Positions 51,004 to 60,424 of a stretch of DNA of 64,000 bases are shown piece by piece (the first letter of the stretch is position 1; the number at the start of each line of letters is the position of its first letter). This DNA is from Natrinema amylolyticum. Lineage in GTDB: Archaea; Halobacteriota; Halobacteria; Halobacteriales; Natrialbaceae. The translations under genes were made by a program, and so were the position numbers. The notes beneath the pieces were generated by a model. That model was given only the letters and a program-made list of their open reading frames with translations. It ran no database searches and was not told the DNA's origin. Location of the stretch: assembly GCF_020515625.1 (NCBI RefSeq), contig NZ_JAIWPJ010000003.1, positions 558,001 through 622,000 of the forward strand, given 5' to 3'.

Positions 51004-52323
51004 TTACTGGTCCGTCTGGGTGTACTGAACCACCACCTCCGGACGCTCGGACTCGACGAGCGGTCCGGTCGGCAGGTGGATCGCCGACTCCGCGCGGACG
51101 CTCTCTCTGGATTCGATCGCGTCACTGACCGGTGGCGGGTCCGTTCCGATCGGATAGCCGACCGTAACGACGACGCGCTCCGGTTGACGGGGCGGGACCG
51201 GATCGCCGTAGTCGATCGTGACATCGATGAGCGAGAGCTCGGCGTACTCGGACGACGCGAGAACGGTGGCCACGTCCTCGTTGACCGCCTCTTCGTACAT
51301 CCCAGTTCGATAGGTATCGTAGGTCACGACGCCGAGAAACGTCGAGAGGACGACTATCGTGACGGCGAGTGCGACGACGCGCTTCTCCGTCGAGACGCGC
51401 GCTTCGTCCTGCTGAAACCAGCTCTCCGGCCGATAGCCTTTATACCAGAGGACAGCGAGGCTGGTGATATTGATCGTCAGGATGTTGACGAGGACGAGGA
51501 CGCTCGCGGCGAGGGCGACCTGCGGGAGGCCCCACGCGATACCGATGCCGATGACGCCCAGTGGCGGAACGAGCGCGGCGGCGATCATGACGCCGACGAG
51601 GGCGGCCGACGTCCCCGCAGTGAGCGTCCACGCGCCCGCCACGCCGGCACCGATCGCGATGACGAGCGAGAGCAGATCGGGTGTCAACCGGCCCTGAATC
51701 TCCGAAATCGAGAAGAGATCGATCATCGGTGAGACGAGTCCGGTCGTCCGGATGGCGAACGCGAAGACGGCAGCGGTGACGACGCCGATTCCGAGTCCGA
51801 TCGCCTGGAGTTTGATCCCCCGCCGAAACAGCACACGATCGTTGATGACCGTGCCCACGCTCGCACCGAGCGCGGGGCCGATCAACGGTGCGATCACCAT
51901 CGACCCGACGACGACCGCCGGTGAATCGAGCAACAGGCCGGCGGTCGCGACGATCACGCTCATGACCGTCATGACGAGATACGTGCTGAATCGGGGGGTG
52001 AGATCCTTCGCTCGAGCCTGCATTTCCTCGCGAGAGATGCGCGGGGTATTCTGGGCGAACCGCTGCTCGAGGTCGTCGTACCGGTCCGAGACGACGGTCT
52101 CCGCATCGACGATCACGGTGTAGGAGTCCTCGTCGATCCCGGTCTCGCGGAGGCTGTCGAGGACGGATTCGACCGCGGGCGTCGGCAGCGGGAACGTGAT
52201 GACGACCGAGGGCTCCTCGCGGCTTCCTTCCTCGATGAGCGTGTATTCGATGCCTTCCTCATCGAGTACCTCCTCGACGACGTCCCGCTTCTGCTTCGGG
52301 ATCAGCATCTCCACGAGGCGCAT
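51004..52323 (-). CDS. DUF389 / TIGR00341 family membrane protein
   Basis: 439 residues. The N-terminal 100 residues form a soluble domain (RLVEMLIPKQKRDVVEEVLDE, repeated ferredoxin-like strands). Six or more membrane helices follow, with FSTYLVMTVMSVIVATAGLLLDSPAVVVGSMVIAPLIGPALG near residue 120 (given in part) and the repeated TAGTSAALVGVMIAAALVPP-like motif. A C-terminal acidic beta-rich domain ends VVQYTQTDQ. The family is widespread but its function is unknown; ion transport has been suggested. It stands alone on the minus strand. The ATG at 52323 gives a natural fold start. Confidence 0.88.
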   Translation of the reverse strand: MRLVEMLIPKQKRDVVEEVLDEEGIEYTLIEEGSREEPSVVITFPLPTPAVESVLDSLRETGIDEDSYTVIVDAETVVSDRYDDLEQRFAQNTPRISREEMQARAKDLTPRFSTYLVMTVMSVIVATAGLLLDSPAVVVGSMVIAPLIGPALGASVGTVINDRVLFRRGIKLQAIGLGIGVVTAAVFAFAIRTTGLVSPMIDLFSISEIQGRLTPDLLSLVIAIGAGVAGAWTLTAGTSAALVGVMIAAALVPPLGVIGIGIAWGLPQVALAASVLVLVNILTINITSLAVLWYKGYRPESWFQQDEARVSTEKRVVALAVTIVVLSTFLGVVTYDTYRTGMYEEAVNEDVATVLASSEYAELSLIDVTIDYGDPVPPRQPERVVVTVGYPIGTDPPPVSDAIESRESVRAESAIHLPTGPLVESERPEVVVQYTQTDQ

Positions 52324-52508
52324 GGTCTCAGCACGACGATCCCGTGGAAAAACGTTCGACCTGACATCGAACCGGACAACGGTGGTTCGGTCCGCCTCGA
52401 GAGGATTCTCGAGAACAGGCCCGCATCACGATCGGTCGGTCGACTATCCGGTCTCGTGCCTCGTCGCAGTACACAGCCGCGGCTCACGAAGGAGTTCGTC
52501 GCGAGAAG

Positions 52509-52582
52509 TGGGCCAACTCGGATTTGAACCGAGAGCCTCCACCTTATCAGAGTGGCGCTCAACCTAATTGAGCTATTGGCCC
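52509..52582 (-). tRNA. tRNA-Ile (anticodon GAT)
   Basis: On the minus strand, GGGCCAA opens and TTGGCCC closes the acceptor stem, with A as the discriminator base. TAGCTCAATTAGGTTGAGC is the D arm, the anticodon loop reads CTGATAA (anticodon GAT), and CTCGGTTCAAATCCGAG is the T arm. All four stems pair. 74 bases; no intron; no encoded CCA. It lies between the DUF389 and FxsA genes. Confidence 0.97.
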
Positions 52583-52661
52583 GCGTTGCCGTCTTCTTCG
52601 CACTCGGTAGTTGCTCGGTGGGACGTTTAAGCGTTTCTTTCTTTGGGACCCGTGCGAACCG

Positions 52662-53258
52662 CTACCGAGCGAGGGGGTCGTCGTCTCGCTCGTCGTCCGT
52701 GTCGTCCGTCCGCTCGTCGCCGAAGTCGATCGTGTACGAGTCGTCGCCGTTTCCGTCGACGGTGTAGTCGTCATCACCGAGGTCGTACGTCCCGCCGTCG
52801 GTCGACTCGGTGGATCCGTCCGCCGTCTCGTCGTTCGGGAAGCCGAACGTCCAGACGTTGCCGCTGGCGAACCCGCCCGTCTTCTTGTCCGCGTAGGGGA
52901 CGATCACGAACCGCTTGAGGGCCGCGCGGATCGGGATCCGCGTCAGCGGAACGGCCAGCAGGAAGCCGATGACGTCGGTCACCAGCCCGGGAGTCAGCAG
53001 GAACGCCCCGGCGGCGATCAGCAGGCCCCCGTCGAGCAGTTCGTTGGTCGGCGGCTTCCCCGCGGCCATCGTCCGTTGCATCTTCCGGATCGTCCGTCGC
53101 CCTTCCGCGCGGACGAGGAGCATCCCGACCAGTCCAGTCAGGACGACGAGTAAGATCATCCCGACCCAGCTGACGAACCCGAACTGGGTAACGATCACCG
53201 CGAGCAACACGGCGTCGAGAAACGGGATGAGCAACAGCGCGAAGATCCACCGGAGCAT
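52662..53258 (-). CDS. fxsA: FxsA family membrane protein with acidic tail
   Basis: 198 residues. The first 125 are the FxsA domain, with helices FALLLIPFLDAVLLAVIV and WVGMILLVVLTGLVGMLLV, and the conserved LLDGGLLIAAGAFLLTPGLVTDVIGFLL. E. coli FxsA affects phage exclusion by F plasmids through an unknown membrane effect; here the role is unknown. The last 70 residues form an Asp-rich low-complexity tail, unlike bacterial FxsA but usual for haloarchaea. The start at 53258 begins immediately with the first helix. Confidence 0.88.
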   Translation of the reverse strand: MLRWIFALLLIPFLDAVLLAVIVTQFGFVSWVGMILLVVLTGLVGMLLVRAEGRRTIRKMQRTMAAGKPPTNELLDGGLLIAAGAFLLTPGLVTDVIGFLLAVPLTRIPIRAALKRFVIVPYADKKTGGFASGNVWTFGFPNDETADGSTESTDGGTYDLGDDDYTVDGNGDDSYTIDFGDERTDDTDDERDDDPLAR

Positions 53259-53390
53259 ACCTCGATATAGCCACCGAAGGGTGAAAATCCTTTACTCTCG
53301 TTCCAGAAGCGGAATTCCCGCCGCTCGAGTCCCAGTCGACGGGCCGTGAGCGAACGAAGGGCTTACGCCGCGGACTCACCTCGGTCCGGT

Positions 53391-55040
53391 ATGGACGATA
53401 CGACCCGCGTCGAGTGGCGCGAGTGGGGACAGGACGCCTTCGACGAGGCGGCGGAGTCCGACGTTCCCGTCTTGCTCTCGCTGACTGCGACGTGGTGCGA
53501 TCACTGCCACGAGATGGACGCGGAGACCTACGCCGAGCCCCGAATCGCGGCCAACGTCAACGACAGTTTCGTTCCCGTTCGGGTGGACGTGGACCGCTAC
53601 CCGCGCGTTCGCGACCGGTACAATATGGGCGGGTTCCCGTCGACGGTCTTTCTCGCACCCGACGGCAAGGTCCTGACCGGTGCGGGCTATCTCGGTCCCG
53701 ACGGGATGCGACAGGTCCTCGACAGCGTCCGGACCATGTGGGACACGAAAGGCAGCGGTGCGGCGCGCGTCCCGCGGCCGCTCCGGGAGGACAACCCGCC
53801 GGCCGGCGAGCTGACGGCCGACGTCGAGTCGGCCATGCTCGGCCAGCTCTCGGAGAGCTACGACGAGACCGCCGGCGGCTGGGGCGACAGTCCGAAGTTC
53901 CCGCTGCCCGACGCCCTCGAGTTCGCGCTCAAACGCGACCGAGACATGGCGCTGCGGTCGTACGACGCGGTCGGTGCGAACCTGTTAGACGAGTACGACG
54001 GCGGCTTCTACCGGTTCGCGACCGACCGCGACTGGTCGGGACTCCAACGCGAGAAGCTCTTGGATTCCAACGGTGCGCTCGTGCGCGCGTTCGCCAACGC
54101 CTACCTTCACACCGGGAAAGACGAGTACCGCGACCCCGCCGATCGCACGATCGAGTTCCTGACGACGACGCTGTGGAACGCCGACGCCGACGCCTTCGCG
54201 AACAGTCAGGCCCCCGGCGAGGACGACGCCCACAGCCTCGACGCGACCGATCGAGCGGCCGCCGACGAGCCGCCGGTCGACGACGGCGTCCTCGCCGGTC
54301 CGAACTCGCTGGCGATCGAGGGACTGCTCACGTACTACGCCTACACCGACGACGATCGGGCCCGCCGGTACGCCGAACGCGCGCTCGCGACCCTCCGCGA
54401 GGACCTGCTCGAGGAGGGGGTCGTCGCCCACGCACGTGACGACGACGCCGTCGAGCGCGACGCCGACGGCGATGCGCTCCCGCTTCTCGCGAATCAGGCC
54501 CGCGCGCTGGCGGCGCTGACGACGGCCGCCAGCACCCTCGAGACGGACGTGCTCGAAGACGCGACGGCCGTCGCGGAGGCGACGATCGACCGGCTCCACG
54601 ACGAGGACTCGTTCCTCGACGGTCCCGCCGAGGGCGTTGGCCTGTGCGATCGGCCGTTACGGCCGCTCGACTCGAACGTCGCGTTCGCGGACGCGCTGAT
54701 CGATCTGGCAGCCCTCACCGGCGAGGACCGCTACCGCGAGTTCGCCCGCGAGACCCTCGAGGCCTTCGCGGGGGCGAGCGACCGGTTCACCGTCCAGGTC
54801 GCCCGCTACGCGACGGCCGTCTCCCGGCTGCTCGAGGGGCCGCTGGTGATCCGGGTGGCCGCCGAACCCGGCTCCGACCTCCACCGAGCGGCGCTCCGGA
54901 TGGCCGACCACGAGAAGGTCGTCGTCCCCGACGCCGACTGCGAGGCGGGGACGGCGCGGGTCGAACGCGGCGACCGCATGTCAGAGCGTGCCGAAACTCC
55001 GGACGAGTTGAGCGAGCGCGTTCAGTCCCTTCTCGACTGA
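53391..55040 (+). CDS. DUF255 thioredoxin-fold protein (YyaL/SSP411 family)
   Basis: 549 residues. The N-terminal thioredoxin-like domain has LTATWCDHCHEMDAETYAEP (the CxxC is CDHC) and NMGGFPSTVFLAPDGK. It is followed by an (alpha/alpha)6-type region with KFPLPDALEFALKRD and NALLLANQA-like stretches (PLLANQARALAAL). These proteins are usually 600-700 residues; this one is shorter in the middle but keeps both parts. They bind or act on thiols and sugars in ways not well known. ATG 53391 is chosen; upstream residues from 53346 are not conserved. Confidence 0.88.
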   Translation: MDDTTRVEWREWGQDAFDEAAESDVPVLLSLTATWCDHCHEMDAETYAEPRIAANVNDSFVPVRVDVDRYPRVRDRYNMGGFPSTVFLAPDGKVLTGAGYLGPDGMRQVLDSVRTMWDTKGSGAARVPRPLREDNPPAGELTADVESAMLGQLSESYDETAGGWGDSPKFPLPDALEFALKRDRDMALRSYDAVGANLLDEYDGGFYRFATDRDWSGLQREKLLDSNGALVRAFANAYLHTGKDEYRDPADRTIEFLTTTLWNADADAFANSQAPGEDDAHSLDATDRAAADEPPVDDGVLAGPNSLAIEGLLTYYAYTDDDRARRYAERALATLREDLLEEGVVAHARDDDAVERDADGDALPLLANQARALAALTTAASTLETDVLEDATAVAEATIDRLHDEDSFLDGPAEGVGLCDRPLRPLDSNVAFADALIDLAALTGEDRYREFARETLEAFAGASDRFTVQVARYATAVSRLLEGPLVIRVAAEPGSDLHRAALRMADHEKVVVPDADCEAGTARVERGDRMSERAETPDELSERVQSLLD

Positions 55041-55090
55041 CATTCGGCCCCTACCGGCCGAGACCGGTCTCGAGGCAAACTACCACAGTG

Positions 55091-55098
55091 TTTATATT
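55091..55098 (+). promoter_or_regulatory. TATA element of the second TrmB-like gene
   Basis: TTTATATT, 24-31 bases before ATG 55122 but only 12-19 before ATG 55110. Archaeal initiation about 25 bases after the TATA box would fall just before 55122. This argues for a leaderless start at the second ATG. Confidence 0.65.
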
Positions 55099-55121
55099 TC
55101 TTCGGTCGGATGGTTCCAGAC

Positions 55122-55925
55122 ATGGCCAGTCTCAGGGATCTCGGGCTCTCCGAGTACGAAGCTCGAGCCTACCGATCGTTGCTCAACACCGGCCCCACAA
55201 CGGCGAAGGAGTTGTCACGGGCGAGTGACGTCCCGATGGGGCGGATCTACGACGTGTTGAACAGTATCGAGCAGTACAATCTGGTCCGGAGTCAGACCGC
55301 GAGCCGACCGAAGAAGTACGTCGCCGTCGAGCCGTCGACGGCGCTCGATCGGCTCCTCGAGGACAAGAAACGGGAACTCGAGGAGAAGGCCGACCAGTAC
55401 GAGTCGATCGTCGATGATCTGGCCGACGAACTCCACGCGGCCGAGCCGGTCGAAGAGCAGTTCTGGACCGCCGCGGTCGGTCCCGAGGAGACGATGGACC
55501 TGCTCTTGGAGCGGCTGGCGGCCGCCGACCGCGACATCGTGATGGTCTCGTCCCATCCGTCCCCGCAGTGGGACATTCAGGCCGCGAGCGAGGAGATCAA
55601 CGCTCAGCTCGAGGACGCACTCGACCGGGGCGTCTCGATCGATCTGTTGATGACTCGCGAGATGGTCGCCTCCATGTCGGAAGAGGTGGGGCGGCGCTAC
55701 CGGGAGACGCTCCAGCAGCGAGACGACTTCGCGGTCCGGACGAACGACGACGTCACGGGCTCGTTCAACATCATCGACGGCATCGAGATCTGCATTCAGG
55801 TGCCGAACCCGCTGTCCTCGGGCGAGGCCTTCGGCATGATCGATCTCAAGGATCCCGAGTTCGCCGCGAACGTCCACGAGGAGTTCGTCCCGCGCTGGGA
55901 AGAAGCGGAGCCGCTCGAGTTCTAG
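55122..55925 (+). CDS. TrmB family transcriptional regulator (second)
   Basis: 267 residues. The winged helix reads [39 protein letters not shown] and [17 protein letters not shown], then a coiled-coil-like Glu/Lys helix ([19 protein letters not shown]). The C-terminal PLD-like/TrmB effector domain has [20 protein letters not shown] and [15 protein letters not shown]. It is shorter than the sugar-binding TrmB at 48991 and lacks its last domain, so it is closer to short haloarchaeal TrmB/TrmBL proteins. The stop shares CTAG with the convergent mptA stop. Targets unknown. Confidence 0.88.
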   Translation: MASLRDLGLSEYEARAYRSLLNTGPTTAKELSRASDVPMGRIYDVLNSIEQYNLVRSQTASRPKKYVAVEPSTALDRLLEDKKRELEEKADQYESIVDDLADELHAAEPVEEQFWTAAVGPEETMDLLLERLAAADRDIVMVSSHPSPQWDIQAASEEINAQLEDALDRGVSIDLLMTREMVASMSEEVGRRYRETLQQRDDFAVRTNDDVTGSFNIIDGIEICIQVPNPLSSGEAFGMIDLKDPEFAANVHEEFVPRWEEAEPLEF

Positions 55926-56848
55926 CTCTCGATCTCGTCGCGCAGCGTTCCCATCTCGACGATGCGCTCGGCGTGGGCGTTGTGCTGGTGGATCGACTCG
56001 TCGTTGGACTGGCTCATCGTGATCACCGCGTCGTCGGCCAGGTGATCGAACTCGTCGACGACCCCCTCGGCCAGCGCGCGGACGCAGTCCTCGACGAACT
56101 TCGCGTCGGCGTGGGCCTCGTAGGTCATGTGATCCTCGTCGGGCCGCTTCGCGAGGTTGTAGATCCGGGCGCTCATCGAGTCCCGCGCGATGTCGATGAT
56201 GTCGTTCAGATCGACCGACGGATCGCCGTTGGCCTCGACGGTCAGCGTCGCGTGGCCCCGCTGGGAGTGCCCCGGTTGGGGCACTTCGTCCAGGAACTCC
56301 GTGATCGTCTCCGCCTCGACGCCCAGGTCCTCGAGCGTCTGCTTCGCGCGTGCGGTCGACATCCCCTGCGAGCAGGGACAGACCGTCATGCCAGTGACTC
56401 GCGCACCGATCTCCTCGCGGGTGCCCTCGTCGGTCGCCGTCGCCGCGGCCACGATATCGACCGTGTGTTGGGTCTCGCGGTCGCTCGCGGGCGTCTGTTC
56501 GCGCCGCATGAACTCGGCCTCCATCGAGACCTCCGCCTTCGACGTGTAATCGTGGCGCTCGAGCAGCCGTTCGGCGGCCTCGCCGCAGACCTCTTCGACG
56601 CCGTAGGCCTCCTCGCGGGTGGCGTCCTCTAAGATCTCGTCGATGACCTCCATGTTGCGGCTCATGTCAGCACCCTTGCGCCAGCCCGGGAGGTCGACGA
56701 AGACCTCGAACTCGGCGGTGAGGACGATCGGGCGCTTGTCCTCGCGGGCGATCTTGACGAGCTTGTCGACGCCGGTGACGCCGACCTGACTCAGGCCGAC
56801 GGTCACGTCGGGCGACGTCGCCTGCACGTCCGGCAACTGATGACTCAT
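55922..56848 (-). CDS. mptA: GTP cyclohydrolase MptA (type IB / FolE2 family)
   Basis: It converts GTP to 7,8-dihydroneopterin 2',3'-cyclic phosphate, the first step of archaeal methanopterin or folate-type pterin synthesis. The 308 residues include the metal-binding Cys in [11 protein letters not shown] near residue 155, the [15 protein letters not shown] segment with catalytic His residues near 200, and the N-terminal [18 protein letters not shown] typical of MptA. The ATG at 56848 is chosen; the preceding MRA is probably not translated. It overlaps the TrmB-like gene tail to tail in a CTAG. Confidence 0.95.
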   Translation of the reverse strand: MSHQLPDVQATSPDVTVGLSQVGVTGVDKLVKIAREDKRPIVLTAEFEVFVDLPGWRKGADMSRNMEVIDEILEDATREEAYGVEEVCGEAAERLLERHDYTSKAEVSMEAEFMRREQTPASDRETQHTVDIVAAATATDEGTREEIGARVTGMTVCPCSQGMSTARAKQTLEDLGVEAETITEFLDEVPQPGHSQRGHATLTVEANGDPSVDLNDIIDIARDSMSARIYNLAKRPDEDHMTYEAHADAKFVEDCVRALAEGVVDEFDHLADDAVITMSQSNDESIHQHNAHAERIVEMGTLRDEIES

Positions 56849-56947
56849 TGCCCGCATTCAGGGCAGCGGGCGATTCAACCTTTCGGAACCAGTAGTAACT
56901 GGCTCGACGGTCGGTCGGCCGGCTCCATCTCGAGCACCCGTCGTTTC

Positions 56948-56978
56948 TTTAAGTGTCTCTGGTCACAAGGTAGAGCTA
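56948..56978 (+). repeat. 31-base promoter-like repeat, copy 1
   Basis: TTTAAGTG-T-CTCTGGTCACAAGGT-AG-AGCTA, matching the copy at 59359-59389 at 28 of 31 positions. The TTTAAG at its start resembles a haloarchaeal TATA box, in which case most of the repeat would be the first transcribed bases. It lies 182 bases upstream of the site-2 protease gene, in a 311-base gap that has no other gene. Confidence 0.7.
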
Positions 56979-57159
56979 TGACGGGAAGACCGCCGTTCTC
57001 TGACGTGCCAATTCGGTAGTCGCGACGCTCTGTCTCTCGAGAGCCGAGTGAAACGACCCGGCAGTAACACCCCTGTAGAGTCCCACGCCGAACGGACGGT
57101 ACGGAACACCGGAAAATCGCTTTCACGTCAACTAAGACCCCGGAGCGACAGCGGAGAGT

Positions 57160-58299
57160 GTGCGAAGTTACACGATCACGGAAATCTGGGGCATCCCCAT
57201 TCGAATCAACACCTCCTTACTGATCTTCCTCCCGATCCTCGCGTGGCTCATCGGGAGCGGCCAGCAGATCGAACTGTACGCCGGCTTCATCGAGCGATTC
57301 ACCGGAACCGGGTTCGACCTCGCTCGGCTCCGCGCCGGGACGACGCCGTGGCTCATCGGTATCACGGCGGCGGTCGGCCTGTTCGCGAGCGTCACGCTGC
57401 ACGAACTCGGCCACTCGTGGGCAGCGTTGCGGTACGGCATCGAGATCGAGTCGATCACCCTGTGGATCCTCGGCGGCATGGCGTCGCTGACGTCGCTGCC
57501 GAAGGAGTGGAACCGCGAGTTCTGGATCGCCATCGCCGGCCCCCTCACGAGCGTCCTCGTCGCCGCCGTCTGTTATGCGGGCGTTCTCGTCGCGCCGAAT
57601 TCGCTTCAGGCGTCCCGGTTCATCGTCGGCTATCTAGCTATCACGAACCTGTTCTTAGCGGGATTCAACCTCCTCCCCGCGTTCCCGATGGACGGCGGGC
57701 GCATCTTCCGCGCCCTCCTGGCTCGCTCCCGCCCGTACGGCACCGCGACGCGGATCGCGGCGCGGGTGGGTGTCATCTTCGCGCTCCTGTTCGCTATCGT
57801 CGGCGTCCTCACGTTCCAGCTCATGCTCATTCTCCTCGCCTTCTTCATCTACGGCGCCGCGACGACGGAATCGCAGAGCGTCCTCCTCGACGAACTGCTC
57901 GAGGGCATCACGGTCGGCGACATCATGACCCGGGATCCCGCGACGGTCTCGGCCGACACGACGCTCGAGGAGTTCGGTGACCGGATGCTCCGCGACCGTC
58001 AGCCGATCCACCTCGTCACGGACGGGAGCGGGGCGGTCCTCGGCGTGATCACGCTCGGCGACCTCCGGACGGCTCGCGGCGACGACCGCGGCACGACCCG
58101 CGTCGACGCGGTCATGCGGGAGATTTCCCGGACCGAGTCGACCGCCGACGCCTTCGACACGCTGGCCCTGCTGAACCAGTCCGGGAGCGGGAACGTGCTG
58201 GTCGAGGAGAACGGGGATCCCGTCGGCGTGCTCTCGAAAGCCGATTACGCGCACGCCATGACGGTCCGGCGCGGCTTCCAGAGCGGTATCAGCGGATAG
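57160..58299 (+). CDS. Site-2 protease family intramembrane metalloprotease with two CBS domains
   Basis: 379 residues. The zinc motif HELGH (residues 87-91, in SVTLHELGHSWAALRYG) is in the second or third helix; the third ligand is the Asp in FPMDGGRIFRALLA near residue 172. About six membrane helices are visible. From residue 245, two CBS domains follow (VGDIMTRDPATVSADTTLEE and VDAVMREISRTESTADAF), which in other proteins bind adenosyl ligands and regulate the activity. It cleaves membrane-anchored regulators in other organisms; its substrate here is unknown. GTG 57160 is used. It has a long leader carrying the 31-base repeat. Confidence 0.92.
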   Translation: MRSYTITEIWGIPIRINTSLLIFLPILAWLIGSGQQIELYAGFIERFTGTGFDLARLRAGTTPWLIGITAAVGLFASVTLHELGHSWAALRYGIEIESITLWILGGMASLTSLPKEWNREFWIAIAGPLTSVLVAAVCYAGVLVAPNSLQASRFIVGYLAITNLFLAGFNLLPAFPMDGGRIFRALLARSRPYGTATRIAARVGVIFALLFAIVGVLTFQLMLILLAFFIYGAATTESQSVLLDELLEGITVGDIMTRDPATVSADTTLEEFGDRMLRDRQPIHLVTDGSGAVLGVITLGDLRTARGDDRGTTRVDAVMREISRTESTADAFDTLALLNQSGSGNVLVEENGDPVGVLSKADYAHAMTVRRGFQSGISG

Positions 58300-58405
58300 T
58301 GCGCTCTATCTCGCCGCTCTGTGCGGCCGGCTGTTTTCGTGCGAAATCGGTTCGGCGAGACGTCGATTCGCTCGTTTTTCGGTCTTCCAGACTCGAGTCC
58401 CGGCC

Positions 58406-59326
58406 ATGGCCACCGTTCCGACGCACGTCCGCGAGACCGTCGACGACCAGCTGGCGGCGATCGAGCGCGCACACGACGTCGCGGTCGTCCTGGCGGTCGC
58501 CCGCGGCAGCCACGCCTGGGGGGCGGCGAGTCCCGACAGCGACTACGATGTCGGCTTCGTCTTCGCGCCGACCGATTTGCGGCGCTACGCCCACCTCGAG
58601 GGCGCTCCCGAAACCGTCGTCGTGGACCGCGGCGAGTTCGAGTATCAGGGCTGGGACGTGCGGACGTTCGCGCGCCTGCTCGCCGATTCGAACGAGGGCG
58701 CGATCGACCTGCTGCGGAGTCCGATTCGCTATCGGCTCGCGTACGATCCCGCTGCCCTCACCGCGTACATCAAGCGGACGTACAATCCGATCGACATCTA
58801 TCACACGTGGCGCGGGATCGCGACGAGCAACTACCGCAAGTACCTCTCGCGGCACCTGGTCCGGAGCGACGACGAGACCTTCCCGATCGTCGATGCCGGA
58901 AGCGAGGAGTACACCGTCGAAACCGACGACGGGACGATGACGGTCTCGGTCGACGACGAGCAGTTCAGCGAGACGCAGACGAGGCCCACGGTCAAGCGAA
59001 ACCTGCTGATCTGCCGCGCGGCCATGTCCGCCTACTACCTCAAAGCGACCGGTGAGTGCAGCGAACACGACCTGCCGGCCCTCGAGTTCGAGACCTTCCT
59101 TCGCGAGCAGGCACCCGCAGTCTTCGACGCCGACCGGATCGACCGCGCTCGCGAGTTGCTCGAGCGGAAACGGGCGGGCGAGGGCGAGGCCGTAATCGGC
59201 GACGCCGTGGGTCGCGAGTTCGCCCACCCGCCGAAAGCGATCGATCCCGAAATTCACGCCCGGGATGGGCCCGATACCGGCCGACTCGACGAGTTCATCG
59301 ACGAGATGATCGATGCGGTTCAGTAG
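58406..59326 (+). CDS. Nucleotidyltransferase superfamily protein (RNA repair/YcgL type)
   Basis: 306 residues. The polymerase-beta fold is shown by LAVARGSHAWGAASPDSDYDVG, with the G-S motif and the two catalytic Asp residues in DSDYD near residues 47-51. EYQGWDVRTFARLLADSNEG and RIDLLRSP-like text (AIDLLRSPIRYRL) follow, and a helical C-terminal half ends with EFIDEMIDAV. It probably moves a nucleotide to RNA or another acceptor; families with this GSxxxG-DxD pattern include predicted RNA repair enzymes. The ATG at 58406 is chosen. No antitoxin-like partner is adjacent. Confidence 0.82.
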   Translation: MATVPTHVRETVDDQLAAIERAHDVAVVLAVARGSHAWGAASPDSDYDVGFVFAPTDLRRYAHLEGAPETVVVDRGEFEYQGWDVRTFARLLADSNEGAIDLLRSPIRYRLAYDPAALTAYIKRTYNPIDIYHTWRGIATSNYRKYLSRHLVRSDDETFPIVDAGSEEYTVETDDGTMTVSVDDEQFSETQTRPTVKRNLLICRAAMSAYYLKATGECSEHDLPALEFETFLREQAPAVFDADRIDRARELLERKRAGEGEAVIGDAVGREFAHPPKAIDPEIHARDGPDTGRLDEFIDEMIDAVQ

Positions 59327-59358
59327 CACGCATCGGAACCGTCTCGCCGCCGATTCTC

Positions 59359-59389
59359 TTTAAGTGCCTCTGGTCACAAGGTGAAGCTA
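59359..59389 (+). repeat. 31-base promoter-like repeat, copy 2
   Basis: TTTAAGTG-C-CTCTGGTCACAAGGT-GA-AGCTA, differing from copy 1 (56948-56978) at three positions. It is 168 bases upstream of the RNA polymerase epsilon gene at 59557, in a 230-base gap with no other gene. The bases after the repeat do not match those after copy 1, so the conserved part is sharply bounded. Confidence 0.7.
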
Positions 59390-59556
59390 CGAAGGGCTTT
59401 TCGCGGACCGATCGTCTCGAACAGCGAGTGCTGGTGCCCGCTATCGCTCGAGAGACGCGTGGATCGCGGGTTCCTGTTAGAAAGCCTGTCTGTCCGTCGA
59501 ACTGGTGTACTGAACGGAGCGAGCCTTTTTCACTCTCCCTCTCCGAGCGACAGACG

Positions 59557-60324
59557 ATGCAAGACGACGGTGCCGACCCTGGTCCAGATCCCGAGCGAGC
59601 CCCAGCCGTCGCGGACGGCGTCGAGCCCGACCCCGACAGCGAGCGCCGCCTCGAGACCCGCCCCGGGTCCGGATCGCTCTCGCGGGCCGACGTGCAACGC
59701 GATTCGACGGTCCGTCGGTGGGGCGTCGTCACGCCGAGCGCGACGGTCATCGGCCGCGCGGACTCGCCCGACGCGGACCTCTCCGAGAACGTCCGTCGCC
59801 TCCACGACGAACAGCACGCGGCGACGCCGGGCTACAGCGAACGCGCCCACCGTCTCGATCGGCTGCGAACCACGCAGGCGCTCTGTAACGTCCTCGAGGT
59901 GACGCCGTGGCAACGGGACCTCGCATTGGGCGTCATGGACGAGATCGACCTCACCGAGTTCGGCAGTCAGCGCGCGATCGAGAAGGTGGCGCTGGTCGCG
60001 ATCCGCCACGTCGTCGACGTCGACCGCCAGCAGTACTTCGGGCTGGACGATATCGATGCACAGGAGCTCTCCGCCGACCGGATGGAGGAACTGTTCGGTC
60101 GGTATCGCGCACACGACATCACCGACGAGGAGACGTTCGAGCGACTCGCGGCCGAGTACGGGCTGGATACGACGAGCCTGAACCGGCTCCGTCGCGTCCT
60201 CAAGTCCCAACTCGAAGACGAACTGCCGGCCTACGGGCGCAACCCCTATCGGGACCCGAACCTACCGGACGTGACGGAGTCGGAGACCGAGGCTGCGGAC
60301 GCGGCCACCGGGACCGAAAGCTAA
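59557..60324 (+). CDS. rpoeps: DNA-directed RNA polymerase subunit epsilon (haloarchaeal)
   Basis: 255 residues matching the haloarchaeal protein named RNA polymerase subunit epsilon; its contribution to RNA polymerase is not well established. I recognise ERAHRLDRLRTTQALCNVLE, VTPWQRDLALGVMDEIDLTE, GSQRAIEKVALVAIRHVVD, GLDTTSLNRLRRVLKSQLE and GRNPYRDPNLPDV. The first 50 residues are a poorly conserved acidic extension, and it has a TFIIB-cyclin-like helical core. The ATG at 59557 is used; a CTTTTT stretch 25-30 bases earlier may be the TATA box. No other polymerase gene is adjacent. Confidence 0.87.
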   Translation: MQDDGADPGPDPERAPAVADGVEPDPDSERRLETRPGSGSLSRADVQRDSTVRRWGVVTPSATVIGRADSPDADLSENVRRLHDEQHAATPGYSERAHRLDRLRTTQALCNVLEVTPWQRDLALGVMDEIDLTEFGSQRAIEKVALVAIRHVVDVDRQQYFGLDDIDAQELSADRMEELFGRYRAHDITDEETFERLAAEYGLDTTSLNRLRRVLKSQLEDELPAYGRNPYRDPNLPDVTESETEAADAATGTES

Positions 60325-60424
60325 CGACGCGGCCGCCGCCCGAATTCTGGACCGGGCCCGCACCGCGTCTCGGTTCGACTGCCGGTGACCGGCGACTTTT
60401 CCGTATTAGGCTCCTATCGGCACT

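Noticed and set aside
50550-51224. Minus-strand frame of 224 residues
   Set aside because: It runs into the DUF389 gene in a different frame, is Ser/Arg-rich in the overlapping part and has no recognisable domain.
52662-53258. Phage exclusion defence gene on the basis of FxsA
   Set aside because: FxsA homologues are widespread housekeeping membrane proteins; there is no defence gene nearby.
58406-59326. Toxin-antitoxin nucleotidyltransferase (MntA/HepT type)
   Set aside because: The protein is about three times longer than MntA, and no HepT-like gene is adjacent.
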